64,000 nt of DNA from Herpetosiphon llansteffanensis (GCF_003205875.1 NZ_PUBZ01000114.1:124001-188000); one strand, 5' to 3'; positions 43,549 through 52,990 are shown, numbered from the stretch's first letter. The notes: generated by a model from the sequence alone, not told the origin. A program made the numbers and translations.

Positions 43549-44115
43549 ATGGGATTTCTCGACAATCTTAAAGGCACGCTTTCTCAAGGTGTAGACCGCG
43601 CCAAGTTCGAGGCCGACAAATTACAACGGACTAGCCGCGTTCGGGGCGATATTGGCGATATGCAACAGCAAATTGCCACCAACTATGGTTTGTTGGGTCA
43701 ACGAGCTTATGAATTGCATCAACAAGGGGTCTTGACGGCACCTGAAGTTACCAGTTTGGTCAATCTGATCAACGATTTGCAGGCACGCTTATCTGCCGCC
43801 CAAGCTGAATTGGATCGGGCGCAGAATGAGCAATTTGTGGCTGTGCAAACCCCGCCGCCACCAGCCTACCCCCAACCATATGCCTCATCGGTTCCACCCC
43901 AACAAGCTCCATACGCACCGCCAGTTGAGGCCCAAAATTATGTGCCCCCAACCAACTATGCGCCAAATGAGGCTCCAGCAGCACCATTCGCCCCGCCAGC
44001 AGCCGACGCAACTGCTGATAGCGGCTCGATTCCGATTGAGCGCTCATGCCCAAGTTGTGGCTTTAAAGTTACTGGGCAAGGTGTTTTTTGCCCTGAATGT
44101 GGCGCGCGTTTGTAA
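43549..44115 (+). CDS. Coiled-coil protein with proline-rich linker and C-terminal zinc ribbon
   Basis: A 188-residue protein with three parts. Residues 1-90 are helical and probably coiled-coil (LINDLQARLSAAQAELDRAQ). Residues 98-155 are a Pro/Ala/Tyr/Asn-rich linker. Residues 163-188 form a zinc ribbon with two C-x-x-C pairs (CPSCGFKV and CPECGARL). Similar helix-plus-ribbon proteins occur in many bacteria with no known function. AGGAGG precedes the ATG. A clean terminator follows, so it is monocistronic or ends a short operon with the NIF3 gene. Confidence 0.75.
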   Translation: MGFLDNLKGTLSQGVDRAKFEADKLQRTSRVRGDIGDMQQQIATNYGLLGQRAYELHQQGVLTAPEVTSLVNLINDLQARLSAAQAELDRAQNEQFVAVQTPPPPAYPQPYASSVPPQQAPYAPPVEAQNYVPPTNYAPNEAPAAPFAPPAADATADSGSIPIERSCPSCGFKVTGQGVFCPECGARL

Positions 44116-44135
44116 GACCTGAAGCTTGCTACAAT

Positions 44136-44169
44136 ACCCATGGTTGCATTAGCAGCCATGGGTTTTTTT
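44136..44169 (+). terminator. Terminator after zinc-ribbon gene
   Basis: ACCCATGGTTGC-ATTA-GCAGCCATGGGT (11-12-bp stem) followed by seven T. Confidence 0.92.
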
Positions 44170-44192
44170 ATGCTGTAGATTAGGAATACCTC

Positions 44193-45521
44193 ATGTTACC
44201 AAAGATTGTGAGTGCTGTACCTGGGCCACGTAGCCAAGCACTCTTAGCTCAATTGGCTGCCAGCGAAGCACCAAGCTTAACCTTGCCCGGCGGCATTGTT
44301 TGGGCCGAGGCCGAAGGCGCGTTAGTTACCGATGTTGATGGCAATCGCTACTTGGATTTGGCGGCGGCCTTTGGTGTGGTTGGCATTGGCCATCGCCATC
44401 CAGCGGTTTTAGCAGCTATCCAAGCCCAAAGCCAACGTTTGATTCACGGCATGGGCGATGTTTTTGCCCATGAAGCGCGAATTGAATTGGTGCAACTGAT
44501 TAAGCAGCATGCGCCAATTGCTGATGGGCGGGTTTTTCTGGCTGGTGGCGGGGCTGAAAGTATCGAAATTGCCTTGAAAACGGCGATGCTGGCAACCCAA
44601 AAGCCTGGGGTTTTGGCCTTCACTGGGGGCTATCATGGCTTGACCTATGGCTCATTGGCGGCAACGAATCGGGCTGATTTTCGTCAACCGTTCTTGCCCC
44701 AATTGTCGAGCCATATTCAACGTGCGCCATATCCCTATCCATTTCGTTGGCGTGGCACAGGCGATTGCCTTGATTGGGCTTTGGCAACCACCGAGCAGGC
44801 AATTAAAAACAGCACTAGCCCACTAGGGGCATTAATTGTTGAGCCAGTGCAAGGCCGCGAGGGCGAAATTGTGCCGCCTGATGGCTGGCTGCGTGGCTTG
44901 CGCCAATTATGCGATCAGTATGAAATATTGTTGATTGCCGATGAGATTTTTACTGGTTGGGGGCGCACCGGTATGTGGTGGGGGGTGAATCACGATGGCA
45001 TCGAGCCAGATTTGATTTGTATGGGCAAGGGTATGACTGGTGGTTTGCAAATCGCTGCGTGTGTTGGCCGCGCTGCGCATATGGCCCATTGGCAAGTTAA
45101 TGGCGAGCCATTGCATACTGGTACGTTTATGGGTCATCCCTTGGCATGTGCTGGGGCTGCGGCAGCAATTCGAGTATTAACTGAACATAATACATTAGAT
45201 CAGGTTAATCAATTAAGCGTGCAACTCTTGCGTGGTTTGGGTATGATTGCTGAAAACTGTGCGTTGGTGGGAGATGTGCGTGGGCGCGGCTTGATGCTTG
45301 GGCTTGAGCTTGTGCAAGCCGACGGTGTTACGCCGAATCCGAGTGCGGTGATGCAGGTAACAAGTTTATGCCAAGCGCAAGGGGTTTTGGTGCTTGGTGG
45401 CGGCATGCATGGCAATGTGTTGAGCCTTACGCCACCGTTTATGCTCAATCAAGCACAAGTGGCATATGCCTTGGATGTGTTGCAACAGGCTTTGACAACC
45501 GTTGCTGAACACCAAAAATAG
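44193..45521 (+). CDS. Class III PLP-dependent aminotransferase
   Basis: A 442-residue aminotransferase of the GabT/ornithine aminotransferase group. Typical blocks are DVDGNRYLDLAAAFGVVGIGH near residue 48, GAESIEIALKTA near 122, FTGGYHG, the PLP-stacking and Asp region LLIADEIFTGWGRTG near 248, and the Schiff-base Lys in CMGKGMTGG near 275, followed by HTGTFMGHPLACAG. The exact amine donor cannot be decided; 4-aminobutyrate or another omega-amino acid is likely. A hairpin begins at the stop codon. Confidence 0.88.
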   Translation: MLPKIVSAVPGPRSQALLAQLAASEAPSLTLPGGIVWAEAEGALVTDVDGNRYLDLAAAFGVVGIGHRHPAVLAAIQAQSQRLIHGMGDVFAHEARIELVQLIKQHAPIADGRVFLAGGGAESIEIALKTAMLATQKPGVLAFTGGYHGLTYGSLAATNRADFRQPFLPQLSSHIQRAPYPYPFRWRGTGDCLDWALATTEQAIKNSTSPLGALIVEPVQGREGEIVPPDGWLRGLRQLCDQYEILLIADEIFTGWGRTGMWWGVNHDGIEPDLICMGKGMTGGLQIAACVGRAAHMAHWQVNGEPLHTGTFMGHPLACAGAAAAIRVLTEHNTLDQVNQLSVQLLRGLGMIAENCALVGDVRGRGLMLGLELVQADGVTPNPSAVMQVTSLCQAQGVLVLGGGMHGNVLSLTPPFMLNQAQVAYALDVLQQALTTVAEHQK

Positions 45522-45546
45522 CAGCGGAGCAAGTATGCTCCGCTGC
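45521..45546. terminator. Hairpin between convergent aminotransferase and stress-protein genes
   Basis: A perfect 10-bp stem GCAGCGGAGC / GCTCCGCTGC with a 6-base loop starts at the stop codon; the T tract is absent, so termination strength is uncertain. Confidence 0.6.
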
Positions 45547-45570
45547 CCAAGCACCTGGAGGAATTGGGCT

Positions 45571-46848
45571 TTAGCCCCGGCGACCTACATCGCCATCGCG
45601 GTCGATATCAGTATCAAGTTTGCGTTCGACACTGTTACCAGTATCACGTAACTTGTCACCGACAGCGCTGGCGGTGCCTCGATATTGTGCTTGATTATCA
45701 GGGCTGAATGCACCTGTTTCTTTATCAGCTTGTTCGCCAACGGTATCGCCTACAGCGCCAACGGCTGCACCAGCAACACCACCGACAACGCCACCAACAA
45801 CTGCGCCAACTGGACCACCAACTGAGCCGATTGCTGCACCTGTTACGGCACCAGCAGCACCACCGCCAGCAGTCCCGATTTTGCTGCTATCGTCATAGGC
45901 TTTGTCGGCAGCACGGAAGGTGTCGTCACCTTGATCATCAGTGGTGACATCGCGAACGCTATTTTCAATCCGATTGCCAATTGGCGTATTGTTGGTCGTG
46001 CTGTAATCGCGATTGGCAATTGATTCGCGGGTTGCATCAACTTCGTTCATGCGGTCGTAGGTTGCGTTGCTTGAATAAGCATTGGTGGTGTCATAAGCGC
46101 CAGCAGTGCGATTGGTGTAATCGCTATCAAGCGTAGTGTCATCCAATTTTTCGCCTGCGGTATCACCAGCTGCGCCAACTGCGCCGCCAACGACTGCCCC
46201 AGTTACGCCACCGATAACCGCGCCAACTGGGCCACCAGCTGCGCCAATGCTTGCGCCAGTTATGGCCCCAGCAGCGCCACCACCAACAGTCCCAATTTTG
46301 CTGCTATCAGCGTAGGCTTGTTCGTTGCTTTGGTCGTAGGCAACATCATCATCGCTATCCCATTGGAAGCGCTCGGCCCCAGCCCGACGCAATGTGCTGC
46401 GGACTTGAGCTGCTTGGCTATCATCAGCATGAACGGTTACCAGGGTGTTACCAGCTTTAACCCGTTCTTCATACACATATGCTTGGTCTTCTGGCACGCT
46501 CGCTGCATTGATCAATGCGCCAGCAATCCCACCGGTCGCAGCACCAGCGACAGCGCCAGTCAGTGCGGCAACCAAGGCCCCAGCACCAACTAATGGCCCA
46601 ATCCCTGGAATTGCCAATGCGGCCAAACCAACTAAGCCACCCCAGACTGCGCCAACAGTTAAGCCTTCGCCGGCAGTCATATGATCGTCACTCGCAGGAG
46701 TCAGGTTGCCATCGGCATCAACAGTGCGGCTGCTATCGCGGGCAACAACTGAGATCGCATCGTTTGTGATACCCAGTGCGTGCAAATCGCGAACAGCGGC
46801 TTGAGCTTGTGCGTCTGAATTGAATACACCTACAATTGTGGTTGTCAT
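45571..46848 (-). CDS. General-stress 17M-like protein with duplicated glycine-zipper domain
   Basis: A 425-residue protein. Residues 1-60 match the YflT/GSP17M-type N-terminal domain (TTTIVGVFNSDAQAQAAVRDL, ALGITNDAISVVAR). A Gly/Ala-rich zipper follows at about 75-140. Two near-identical zipper blocks come later, each opening with [DS]SSKIGT-[VA]-GGGAAGA and running through GGPVGAV-[IV]-GGV; they are separated by a polar, Asn/Thr-rich region. Glycine zippers often form membrane-associated or oligomerising helices. GGAG precedes the ATG at 46848; an upstream frame extension overlaps the terminator and is rejected. Stress role inferred from the N-terminal domain. Confidence 0.8.
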   Translation of the reverse strand: MTTTIVGVFNSDAQAQAAVRDLHALGITNDAISVVARDSSRTVDADGNLTPASDDHMTAGEGLTVGAVWGGLVGLAALAIPGIGPLVGAGALVAALTGAVAGAATGGIAGALINAASVPEDQAYVYEERVKAGNTLVTVHADDSQAAQVRSTLRRAGAERFQWDSDDDVAYDQSNEQAYADSSKIGTVGGGAAGAITGASIGAAGGPVGAVIGGVTGAVVGGAVGAAGDTAGEKLDDTTLDSDYTNRTAGAYDTTNAYSSNATYDRMNEVDATRESIANRDYSTTNNTPIGNRIENSVRDVTTDDQGDDTFRAADKAYDDSSKIGTAGGGAAGAVTGAAIGSVGGPVGAVVGGVVGGVAGAAVGAVGDTVGEQADKETGAFSPDNQAQYRGTASAVGDKLRDTGNSVERKLDTDIDRDGDVGRRG

Positions 46849-46918
46849 ACGATAAACTCCTTTGTTACCTAACTGATATTTACAATCAGTACTCCGATTT
46901 CCTGATTCTCTATAAAGC

Positions 46919-46950
46919 AAAAAGCGTGCCACGTTCATTCGTAGCACGCT
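46919..46950 (-). terminator. Terminator of the ABC-2 exporter operon
   Basis: On the minus strand AGCGTGC / GCACGCT forms a stem followed by TTTTTGC, directly after the stop of the gene at 46983. Confidence 0.8.
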
Positions 46951-46982
46951 CCCGATTATTGCAAACTTGCTGCTGAGGTCAT

Positions 46983-47846
46983 TTATGCATCATTAAACAG
47001 GCGGTTTAGCTGGCGCTGACGTAACCATGCGGCGAGCATCATTAATAAAATTGCCGCCAATCCAAGGGCGATCCGGGTTTGGAAGAGGCTTGGGGCTATG
47101 GCAGTGGTCAATGGGCCGCCATAGGGCGTGCCATCCATACGATAGGCATACGCTCCCCACAGTGCTGGCCGAACGATTAACTGCCCAATAAATTCGTAGT
47201 TACTTTGAACAGTTTGGCTAATGTCGCCGCAGCAATGGGTTTGAGCAATTCCCAAGGTTGTGCCCGATGGCGAGATCAAGGCTAGCCCAATCCGATTGGC
47301 TGCATCAGCCAGCGCCACCACTCCAAGCGTAATTAAGCGCCAAATGCTACTTTGCAACCATGTGGCAATTAAATCGCTGATCGCAACCCACAGCGCAATT
47401 CCTGGTAATGGCCCAAACCAAAAAACCAGCCAAACCGTTCGTTGATCTAAGGCCGGAGGAAACGCATTCGTCGGCGATTCTGAGAAGGCGATGTCGGCAA
47501 CCCGCGTTTGTAAAAAGAGCGATCCAAGCACGCCAACTAGCACAACTGGTAGCAACACAGTTGCCAAACGCGCTAAGCCATCAAAAATCAGATACTTGAG
47601 TTGTGGGCGAGCGACATTAATGGGATCATAGGCGCGATTATCAGTATGCCAACTGGGCATTGTTGTCGCGATACCAAAAAGCAGCACGGTTGTGATCAGC
47701 GACCAATATTGCAGCACTGCATAATAGGTCATGCTTTGGCCAAGCCAACTGCCACCCCGCCGATAAACCCAGCTCAAAAACCCAATAATGACGATAACGA
47801 CCAAAAATAACCAATTAAGATTACGTTTTAAATGGTAGCGGATCAT
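46983..47846 (-). CDS. ABC-2-type transporter membrane protein
   Basis: A 287-residue protein with about six hydrophobic segments, from WLFLVVIVIIGFLSWVY at the N-terminus to LGLAAILLMMLAAWL near the C-terminus. Its ATG overlaps the stop of the ATP-binding protein gene by 4 bases, so it is a permease subunit of that transporter. The middle loop carries an odd cluster (THCCGDISQTVQ) predicted outside the membrane. The family is poorly conserved; substrate unknown. Confidence 0.72.
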   Translation of the reverse strand: MIRYHLKRNLNWLFLVVIVIIGFLSWVYRRGGSWLGQSMTYYAVLQYWSLITTVLLFGIATTMPSWHTDNRAYDPINVARPQLKYLIFDGLARLATVLLPVVLVGVLGSLFLQTRVADIAFSESPTNAFPPALDQRTVWLVFWFGPLPGIALWVAISDLIATWLQSSIWRLITLGVVALADAANRIGLALISPSGTTLGIAQTHCCGDISQTVQSNYEFIGQLIVRPALWGAYAYRMDGTPYGGPLTTAIAPSLFQTRIALGLAAILLMMLAAWLRQRQLNRLFNDA

Positions 47847-48691
47847 GCGATTCGCTCCTGATCAGTGAGGCGTAAATATTGATCTTCTAAGCTAGTTGCA
47901 ACCAAGGTTGCGCCGCGCGGAACGGGCAAGCCAACCCCGCGCATGCGCACGCTACCGGCAATTTCGCGCCGTACATTGGTAATGGTGTAGCCTTGGCCAT
48001 AGATTGGGAGATTGGCCTCGATTTGCCAGGTTGGTTCGGCTGCGGTTGTCGTTAGTGTCTGCGGGTGACCATCAAAGACCAACCTGCCCTGATCAATAAT
48101 CAGAATCCGATGGGCAATTGCTTCAATATCGCTAACAATATGGGTTGAAAAAAGCACGAGCCGATCATGGGTTGCTGCGGCCAAATATTCGTGAAAGCGC
48201 ACGCGCTCCCAAGGATCAAGTCCTTGAGTTGGTTCATCAAGCAGAATAATTGGGGTTTCGCAGGCCAAAATATAAGCTAAACCCATGCGTTGGCGCATGC
48301 CGCCGCTATAGCTGCCAAGCGTTTTATGCGCGACCGAACCAAGTCCTAGTTTTTCGAGCCACTCATCTCCAGCTTTCGGCGGATTGCCGCGCAAGCGCAA
48401 CAGATAATGAATATAATCGCGGGCGCTTAGTTTCGCGGGGTAGACCATATCTTGGGGTAAATAGGCTGTAGCTTGACGTAATGCCTTTGGATTTTCAATG
48501 CTTGGTTGATCAAGATACAAGATCTCGCCTGCGCTTGGCTGTTGCAAGGTGGCTAAAATGCGCAACAGCGTCGATTTACCAGCTCCATTGCGTCCAAGTA
48601 AGCCAATAATTCCTTGTTCTGCCTTAAACGCAATCTGCTCGAGAGCTATTTTTTGCTGATAGCGATGGCTCAGCTGTGCGATATTAAGCAT
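47843..48691 (-). CDS. ABC-2-type transporter ATP-binding protein
   Basis: A 282-residue ATPase. Visible are Walker A GLLGRNGAGKSTLLR, the Q-loop YLPQDMVYP, the signature YSGGMRQRMGLAYIL, Walker B IILLDEPTQGLD and the switch His in FSTHIVSD. Start ATG 48691 lies within the last codons of the upstream gene (8-base overlap) and is preceded by GAGG; a longer frame exists but lacks support. Resembles CcmA-type exporters of antibiotics or Na+. The two permease-like genes flanking it complete the transporter. Confidence 0.9.
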   Translation of the reverse strand: MLNIAQLSHRYQQKIALEQIAFKAEQGIIGLLGRNGAGKSTLLRILATLQQPSAGEILYLDQPSIENPKALRQATAYLPQDMVYPAKLSARDYIHYLLRLRGNPPKAGDEWLEKLGLGSVAHKTLGSYSGGMRQRMGLAYILACETPIILLDEPTQGLDPWERVRFHEYLAAATHDRLVLFSTHIVSDIEAIAHRILIIDQGRLVFDGHPQTLTTTAAEPTWQIEANLPIYGQGYTITNVRREIAGSVRMRGVGLPVPRGATLVATSLEDQYLRLTDQERIA

Positions 48692-49361
48692 CGAAACCTC
48701 GATCTGCATGAATCCATGCCAAGCTGCGAACATCATTGGGGAGCCAACGCGCAGCACCGATTAAGCCGCCACTAATGGCGAGTATCACACCATGATGCAG
48801 CAATAGTTGGCTGGTTAATGAATCTTCGCGCTGCCAGCCTAGCGGGGTTGGGGTCAGCGACCATGCTAGATTCGTGTTGATAATAATTGGTAGCATCATA
48901 CTCAACAGCATAATGCTCAGGGTCATCCATGCAATAACGTTGGCGCGCGCACCAGTCCAAACATGCAACGCCCAAGCCCAAGCCATCCCATAGCAGCTGG
49001 TTACGAGGGTAGTACTGGCAAGTTTGGCAAATGCTACGTTAAAGCTGAGGCTGATCAGCAAAACACTGAGGGTAATTCCAAGCAACATAAACAAGCCATA
49101 CATTCCCCAGCGTTCAAGCCATAAACTACGGGGATCGCGCAGGCCTAAAACCGCCAACCGCGGATCTGGCTCGGTTTGAGCGATTCCATAGCCAAAAACA
49201 AGGCTAACCAAACATGGAATAAGCCAATTGCTAATCCGATAGGCTCCAATAAGCGGCGAACTTGGACTGGTTACCGCAATAATGCCCTCCCACGTCCAGA
49301 GCAGCAACAGTGGAATGCCGATTAGTAACAAAAACCACGCTTTTTTGCGAAAATAGTTCAT
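48684..49361 (-). CDS. Second membrane subunit of the ABC-2 exporter
   Basis: A 225-residue integral membrane protein with about six helices, beginning MNYFRKKAWFLLLIGIPLLLL and with hydrophobic clusters such as LFMLLGITLSVLLISLSF. It is the first gene of the exporter operon and overlaps the ATPase gene by 8 bases. No family motif is clear; the partner permease at 46983 is unrelated at first sight, so the channel would be a heterodimer. Confidence 0.7.
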   Translation of the reverse strand: MNYFRKKAWFLLLIGIPLLLLWTWEGIIAVTSPSSPLIGAYRISNWLIPCLVSLVFGYGIAQTEPDPRLAVLGLRDPRSLWLERWGMYGLFMLLGITLSVLLISLSFNVAFAKLASTTLVTSCYGMAWAWALHVWTGARANVIAWMTLSIMLLSMMLPIIINTNLAWSLTPTPLGWQREDSLTSQLLLHHGVILAISGGLIGAARWLPNDVRSLAWIHADRGFDA

Positions 49362-49827
49362 TAGCTATCTCCGTGCCTTTTATCAATACCTAAGCTGCTA
49401 CTCATTATCTAGATACGATTAAAGAGTAGCTATTCTGAAACCTAAATAATCTCTCATAACGATCAACGTGTATATAGTGATTAAACTGGTTTGTAAATAT
49501 GGATAGGCATATTAATTGGGTAGAATTTTGTAAGCAACCCAAAGCAAGACATAACCGTCTCTAATTAAGCATGTTTATTTGAATTGAGCAATGGTTGGAA
49601 GGAGGGAAGAATGGTGAGGTTGCTCTCTTTTCTTGCCAACGAATGTACCAAAATTGTTTGCAGTTGTCAACTTGCTCGCTGTATGGTTCTTTTTTTGCGC
49701 AGAACTACATCAAACGAGCTTCATGGACAAGGCCCGAAATGCTATCGCAACAAGCGCCAATTTCGCGGTACAATGACGTAATTGTCTGGATAACAGGCAT
49801 TGAAATCCAATCAAGGAGCCGAAACTC
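49362..49827. other. Intergenic region between exporter operon and phosphohexomutase gene
   Basis: 466 bases between divergent genes. The short open frames near 49584-49933 have no ribosome site or family resemblance and are taken as noise. A TACAAT hexamer at 49769-49774 could be a -10 for the mutase gene, but no -35 is evident. AAGGAG at 49813-49818 is the ribosome site of the mutase. Nothing else recognised. Confidence 0.4.
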
Positions 49828-51294
49828 GTGGCAATTCACTTTGGTACTGATGGCTGGCGTGCTGTCATCAGTGAAGAATTTACCTTTGAAAATGTGCGTC
49901 TGGTTGCCCAAGCAATTGCCGAGCAACTTTTAGCCGAAACTCCTGCTGGCGAAGTAACGCGGGCAGTGGTGGGCTTCGATACGCGCTTTCTCTCCGATCG
50001 CTATGCAATTACTGTTTCCAATGTTTTAGCTGCCAATGGTTTGGCGGTCTACTTGAGCAAAGCCGATTGTCCAACCCCGGCTTTGTCGTTTGCAGTTAAG
50101 CAGTTGGCGGCCCAAGGTGGCGTGATGATTACTGCCAGCCATAATCCACCACGCTACAACGGGATTAAAGTTAAAGCTGCCTTTGGCGGCTCAGCCTTGC
50201 CCGCAACCATGAAACAAATCGAGGCCCGGATCAGCGATTTGCAAAGCTCTGGTCGGGCAGCGTTATATGCAGAGCCAGTTTGGCGCGAAAACATGACCGC
50301 CCAAGCAGGCGAGGTCGTGCGCTTCGATCCATTGCCAGCCTATTTGGCCCATTTACGCAGCTTAATCGATTTTTCAGCGATTGCCCGTAGTTCGTTGCGC
50401 GTGGCAGTCGACCCAATGTATGGCGCTGGCCGTGGCTATATTGCCCGTTGGCTGCGTGAATTGGGCGTGATGGTGGCTGAAATTCATGGTGAAATGAACC
50501 CAGGCTTTGGCCATTTGCACCCAGAACCAATTGGCCGTAATTTGCAGCCTTTGGCCGAAATGATTCGCCGCGATGGCTACGATTTGGGCTTGGCTACCGA
50601 TGGCGATGCTGATCGGATTGGCGCGATGGATGCGCATGGCGAATTTGTTAGCCCGCATCAAATTTTTGCCCTGGTGCTGCGCCATTTGATCGAAACCAAA
50701 GGCCAACGTGGGCTTGTTGTCAAAACGATTTCAACCACCCAGTTGGTCAATCGCTTGGCGGCGGCCTACGATTTACGCGTCGAAGAAACGCCGGTTGGCT
50801 TCAACCATATTTGCGATCTGATGTTGGCCGAGCCAGTATTAATTGGTGGCGAAGAATCAGGCGGAATTTCGATTTTGGGCCACGTGCCTGAAGGCGATGG
50901 CATTTTGATGGGCTTGTTATTGCTGGAAATTGTGGCCCGTGCTGGCAAGCCGTTGCACGAATTAATTGCCGAGCTGCAAACCCAATATGGCCCATTTGCC
51001 TACGATCGAATTGATCAGCGGGTGCAACCATTTAAAAAATCTGATCTGGTGCATGCGCTCAAAGCAGAAGCGCCCAACGAAATTGCCGGAGTTGCGCTGC
51101 AATCAATTAACGATCGCGACGGCGTTAAATATTTGCTGGCCGACCAAAGTTGGTTGTTGATTCGACCATCGGGCACCGAGCCAGTGCTGCGCATTTACGC
51201 CGAAGCTGCCAATGCGGAACAAGTTCAAGCCTTGCTGCAAGCTGGCGTACAATTTGCCAATCAGCAATTGACCAATCTGGTCGCAGTTAGCTAA
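49828..51294 (+). CDS. Phosphoglucomutase / phosphomannomutase
   Basis: Alpha-D-phosphohexomutase, converting glucose-1-P and glucose-6-P or the mannose equivalents. The start is GTG 49828 with AAGGAG 9 bases upstream. The N-terminal FGTDGWRAVI, the phosphoserine loop TASHNPPRYNG (phosphorylated Ser near residue 111), the metal loop DGDADRIG near 257, the sugar loop GEESGGIS near 350 and the phosphate loop RPSGTEPVLRIY near 450 are all intact. 488 residues is normal. Glucose versus mannose preference cannot be read from the loop with certainty. Confidence 0.94.
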   Translation: MAIHFGTDGWRAVISEEFTFENVRLVAQAIAEQLLAETPAGEVTRAVVGFDTRFLSDRYAITVSNVLAANGLAVYLSKADCPTPALSFAVKQLAAQGGVMITASHNPPRYNGIKVKAAFGGSALPATMKQIEARISDLQSSGRAALYAEPVWRENMTAQAGEVVRFDPLPAYLAHLRSLIDFSAIARSSLRVAVDPMYGAGRGYIARWLRELGVMVAEIHGEMNPGFGHLHPEPIGRNLQPLAEMIRRDGYDLGLATDGDADRIGAMDAHGEFVSPHQIFALVLRHLIETKGQRGLVVKTISTTQLVNRLAAAYDLRVEETPVGFNHICDLMLAEPVLIGGEESGGISILGHVPEGDGILMGLLLLEIVARAGKPLHELIAELQTQYGPFAYDRIDQRVQPFKKSDLVHALKAEAPNEIAGVALQSINDRDGVKYLLADQSWLLIRPSGTEPVLRIYAEAANAEQVQALLQAGVQFANQQLTNLVAVS

Positions 51295-51314
51295 AATAGC
51301 CCGAGGAGGTGCGC

Positions 51315-51821
51315 TTGACGATTCTTGATTGGGTATTGATCGGCATAATGTTGTGGTACACCGTGTTGGGCTACTACTGGGGCACAATTCGCCAGTTATT
51401 GGCTTTAGTCGGGCTGATTACGGCAATTGCAATTGCAGGGCGAATGTATCCGAGCGTGACCGATCTGCTGATCAGTTTGATTCCTGCGACGGCTCCTGGC
51501 TTTATTAGCGTCTTGGCGTTTTTGCTGAGTTTGTTGGCAATAACCGGCCTTGTCAGTGCGATTGCCTCGTGGCTACGCCTGAAAGTTGGCTTATTATTTC
51601 TGGGCCGAACAGATCATGTGATTGGCGCGATTTTGGGATTAGTCCAAGCAATCGTGCTGATTGGGGCTGGTTTAGCAGGTTGTGTTGGCTTACCCCAAAT
51701 CGGAATCATCGATGCAATCCAACAATCAACCTTGGCTGAATATTTGGGTCCAGTAGTCTTGATGATTGTCAAACTATTGCCCGAAACCTTCTTGCCTATG
51801 AATCAAATGCTATTTGGGTAA
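51315..51821 (+). CDS. CvpA-family membrane protein
   Basis: A 168-residue membrane protein with four hydrophobic segments. The N-terminal LDWVLIGIMLWYTVLGYYWGTIRQL-type pattern and the second helix AIAIAGRMYPSVTDLL, followed by ISVLAFLLSLLAITGLVS, fit CvpA / colicin V production proteins. AGGAGG at 51304-51309 supports TTG at 51315 as start; the GTG at 51309 overlaps that site and cannot be used. Lies 20 bases after the mutase gene, probably co-transcribed. Function in the family is poorly defined (envelope homeostasis). Confidence 0.8.
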   Translation: MTILDWVLIGIMLWYTVLGYYWGTIRQLLALVGLITAIAIAGRMYPSVTDLLISLIPATAPGFISVLAFLLSLLAITGLVSAIASWLRLKVGLLFLGRTDHVIGAILGLVQAIVLIGAGLAGCVGLPQIGIIDAIQQSTLAEYLGPVVLMIVKLLPETFLPMNQMLFG

Positions 51822-51874
51822 AACAATGCTACAAATAAACAACCGTCCATGGGTTTCAACGAGGAGACCAAACT

Positions 51875-52939
51875 ATGGCAACTGATACGATGCGGGCGGT
51901 GCAAAAACCGTCGGCGGCTCCTGGAGCCAAGTTGATTACAGCACCAATTCCTCAACCAAAACGCGATGAGGTGCTCATTCGGGTGCGGGCCGCGACAATT
52001 TGCGGCACCGATTTACATATTTATAAATGGGACCCTTGGGCCCAAAGTCGGTTTAAAGCGCCAATGATTTTTGGCCACGAACTGGCTGGCGATGTGGTCG
52101 AAGTTGGCAGCGATGTTACGATGGTCAAAGTTGGCGATTTTGTCTCCGCCGAAACCCATATTGTGTGTGGCTATTGCTACCAATGCCGCACTGGTGCAGC
52201 CCATATTTGCCGCAACGTCGAGATTATTGGGGTTGATCGGCCTGGCTGTTTTGCTGAATATATTGCGGTTCCGGCGGTCAATGTTTGGCGCAACGATCCG
52301 AGCATGCCGCCAGCCTTGGCTGCGGCCCAAGAGCCTTTTGGCAACGCTGTGCATACCGCTTTGGCCACCAACCTGACAACCCGCAATGTGCTGGTGACTG
52401 GTTGTGGCCCAATTGGCCTGTTTGCGGTCGGGATTGCTCACGCAGCTGGAGCTAAGCAAATTTTCGCTACCGATATTAATCCCAAGCGCTTGGAAATGGC
52501 GCGCACGATGGGCGCGACCCACGCCTTAGATTCGCGTGACGATGTAGTGCATCATGTGCTTGCAGCAACCGATGGCGAGGGCGTTGATGTGCTGCTAGAA
52601 ATGTCGGGCCATCCGAGTGCAATTGATCAGGGCTTTCGCTCGTTGCGCTATGGTGGCTTTGCCTCGCTGCTGGGCTTGCCACCAAACGGCTTGCCCGATT
52701 TCGACCTTGCCAATCACGTGGTGTTTAAAGGAGCCACGGTTTATGGGGTTTCAGGCCGCAAAATGTTTGAAACTTGGTATCAAACCCAAGCCTTGGTTGC
52801 TGGCAATAAGGTCGATTTACGCCCGATTATCACCCATCACCTGCCCTTGGAAGAATTTGAAACTGCGTTTGAACTGATGCTGCGTGGTGAGGCCGCCAAG
52901 GTTGCCTTGTACCCGCATGGCCTCGATGGCGCGTGGTAA
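51875..52939 (+). CDS. tdh: L-threonine 3-dehydrogenase or related zinc alcohol dehydrogenase
   Basis: Medium-chain zinc dehydrogenase. 354 residues. Catalytic zinc ligands are the Cys of TICGTDLHIYKWDPWAQ and His-Glu of FGHELAGDVVEVG; the four structural Cys lie in CGYCYQCRTGAAHIC. The Rossmann motif is VTGCGPIGLFAVG. The stretches CGTDLHIYKWD, ETHIVCGYC and EPFGNAVHTAL closely follow threonine dehydrogenases. It would oxidise threonine to 2-amino-3-ketobutyrate with NAD. A LysE/RhtB exporter lies nearby. No kbl gene is in the window. Confidence 0.85.
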   Translation: MATDTMRAVQKPSAAPGAKLITAPIPQPKRDEVLIRVRAATICGTDLHIYKWDPWAQSRFKAPMIFGHELAGDVVEVGSDVTMVKVGDFVSAETHIVCGYCYQCRTGAAHICRNVEIIGVDRPGCFAEYIAVPAVNVWRNDPSMPPALAAAQEPFGNAVHTALATNLTTRNVLVTGCGPIGLFAVGIAHAAGAKQIFATDINPKRLEMARTMGATHALDSRDDVVHHVLAATDGEGVDVLLEMSGHPSAIDQGFRSLRYGGFASLLGLPPNGLPDFDLANHVVFKGATVYGVSGRKMFETWYQTQALVAGNKVDLRPIITHHLPLEEFETAFELMLRGEAAKVALYPHGLDGAW

Positions 52940-52944
52940 GCAAT

Positions 52945-52990
52945 AAAAAAACGCCCCTGATGAATGTTCATCAGGGGCGTTTGGTTTTTT
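52945..52990. terminator. Strong bidirectional terminator after tdh
   Basis: AAACGCCCCTGATGAA / TTCATCAGGGGCGTTT is a perfect 16-bp stem with a 2-base loop, A-rich on the left and T-rich on the right, between convergent genes. Confidence 0.93.

Noticed and set aside
49584-49933. Short frames before the phosphohexomutase gene
   Set aside because: They overlap each other and the mutase start; residue composition (many Cys, Arg, Ser clusters) looks like translated non-coding DNA.
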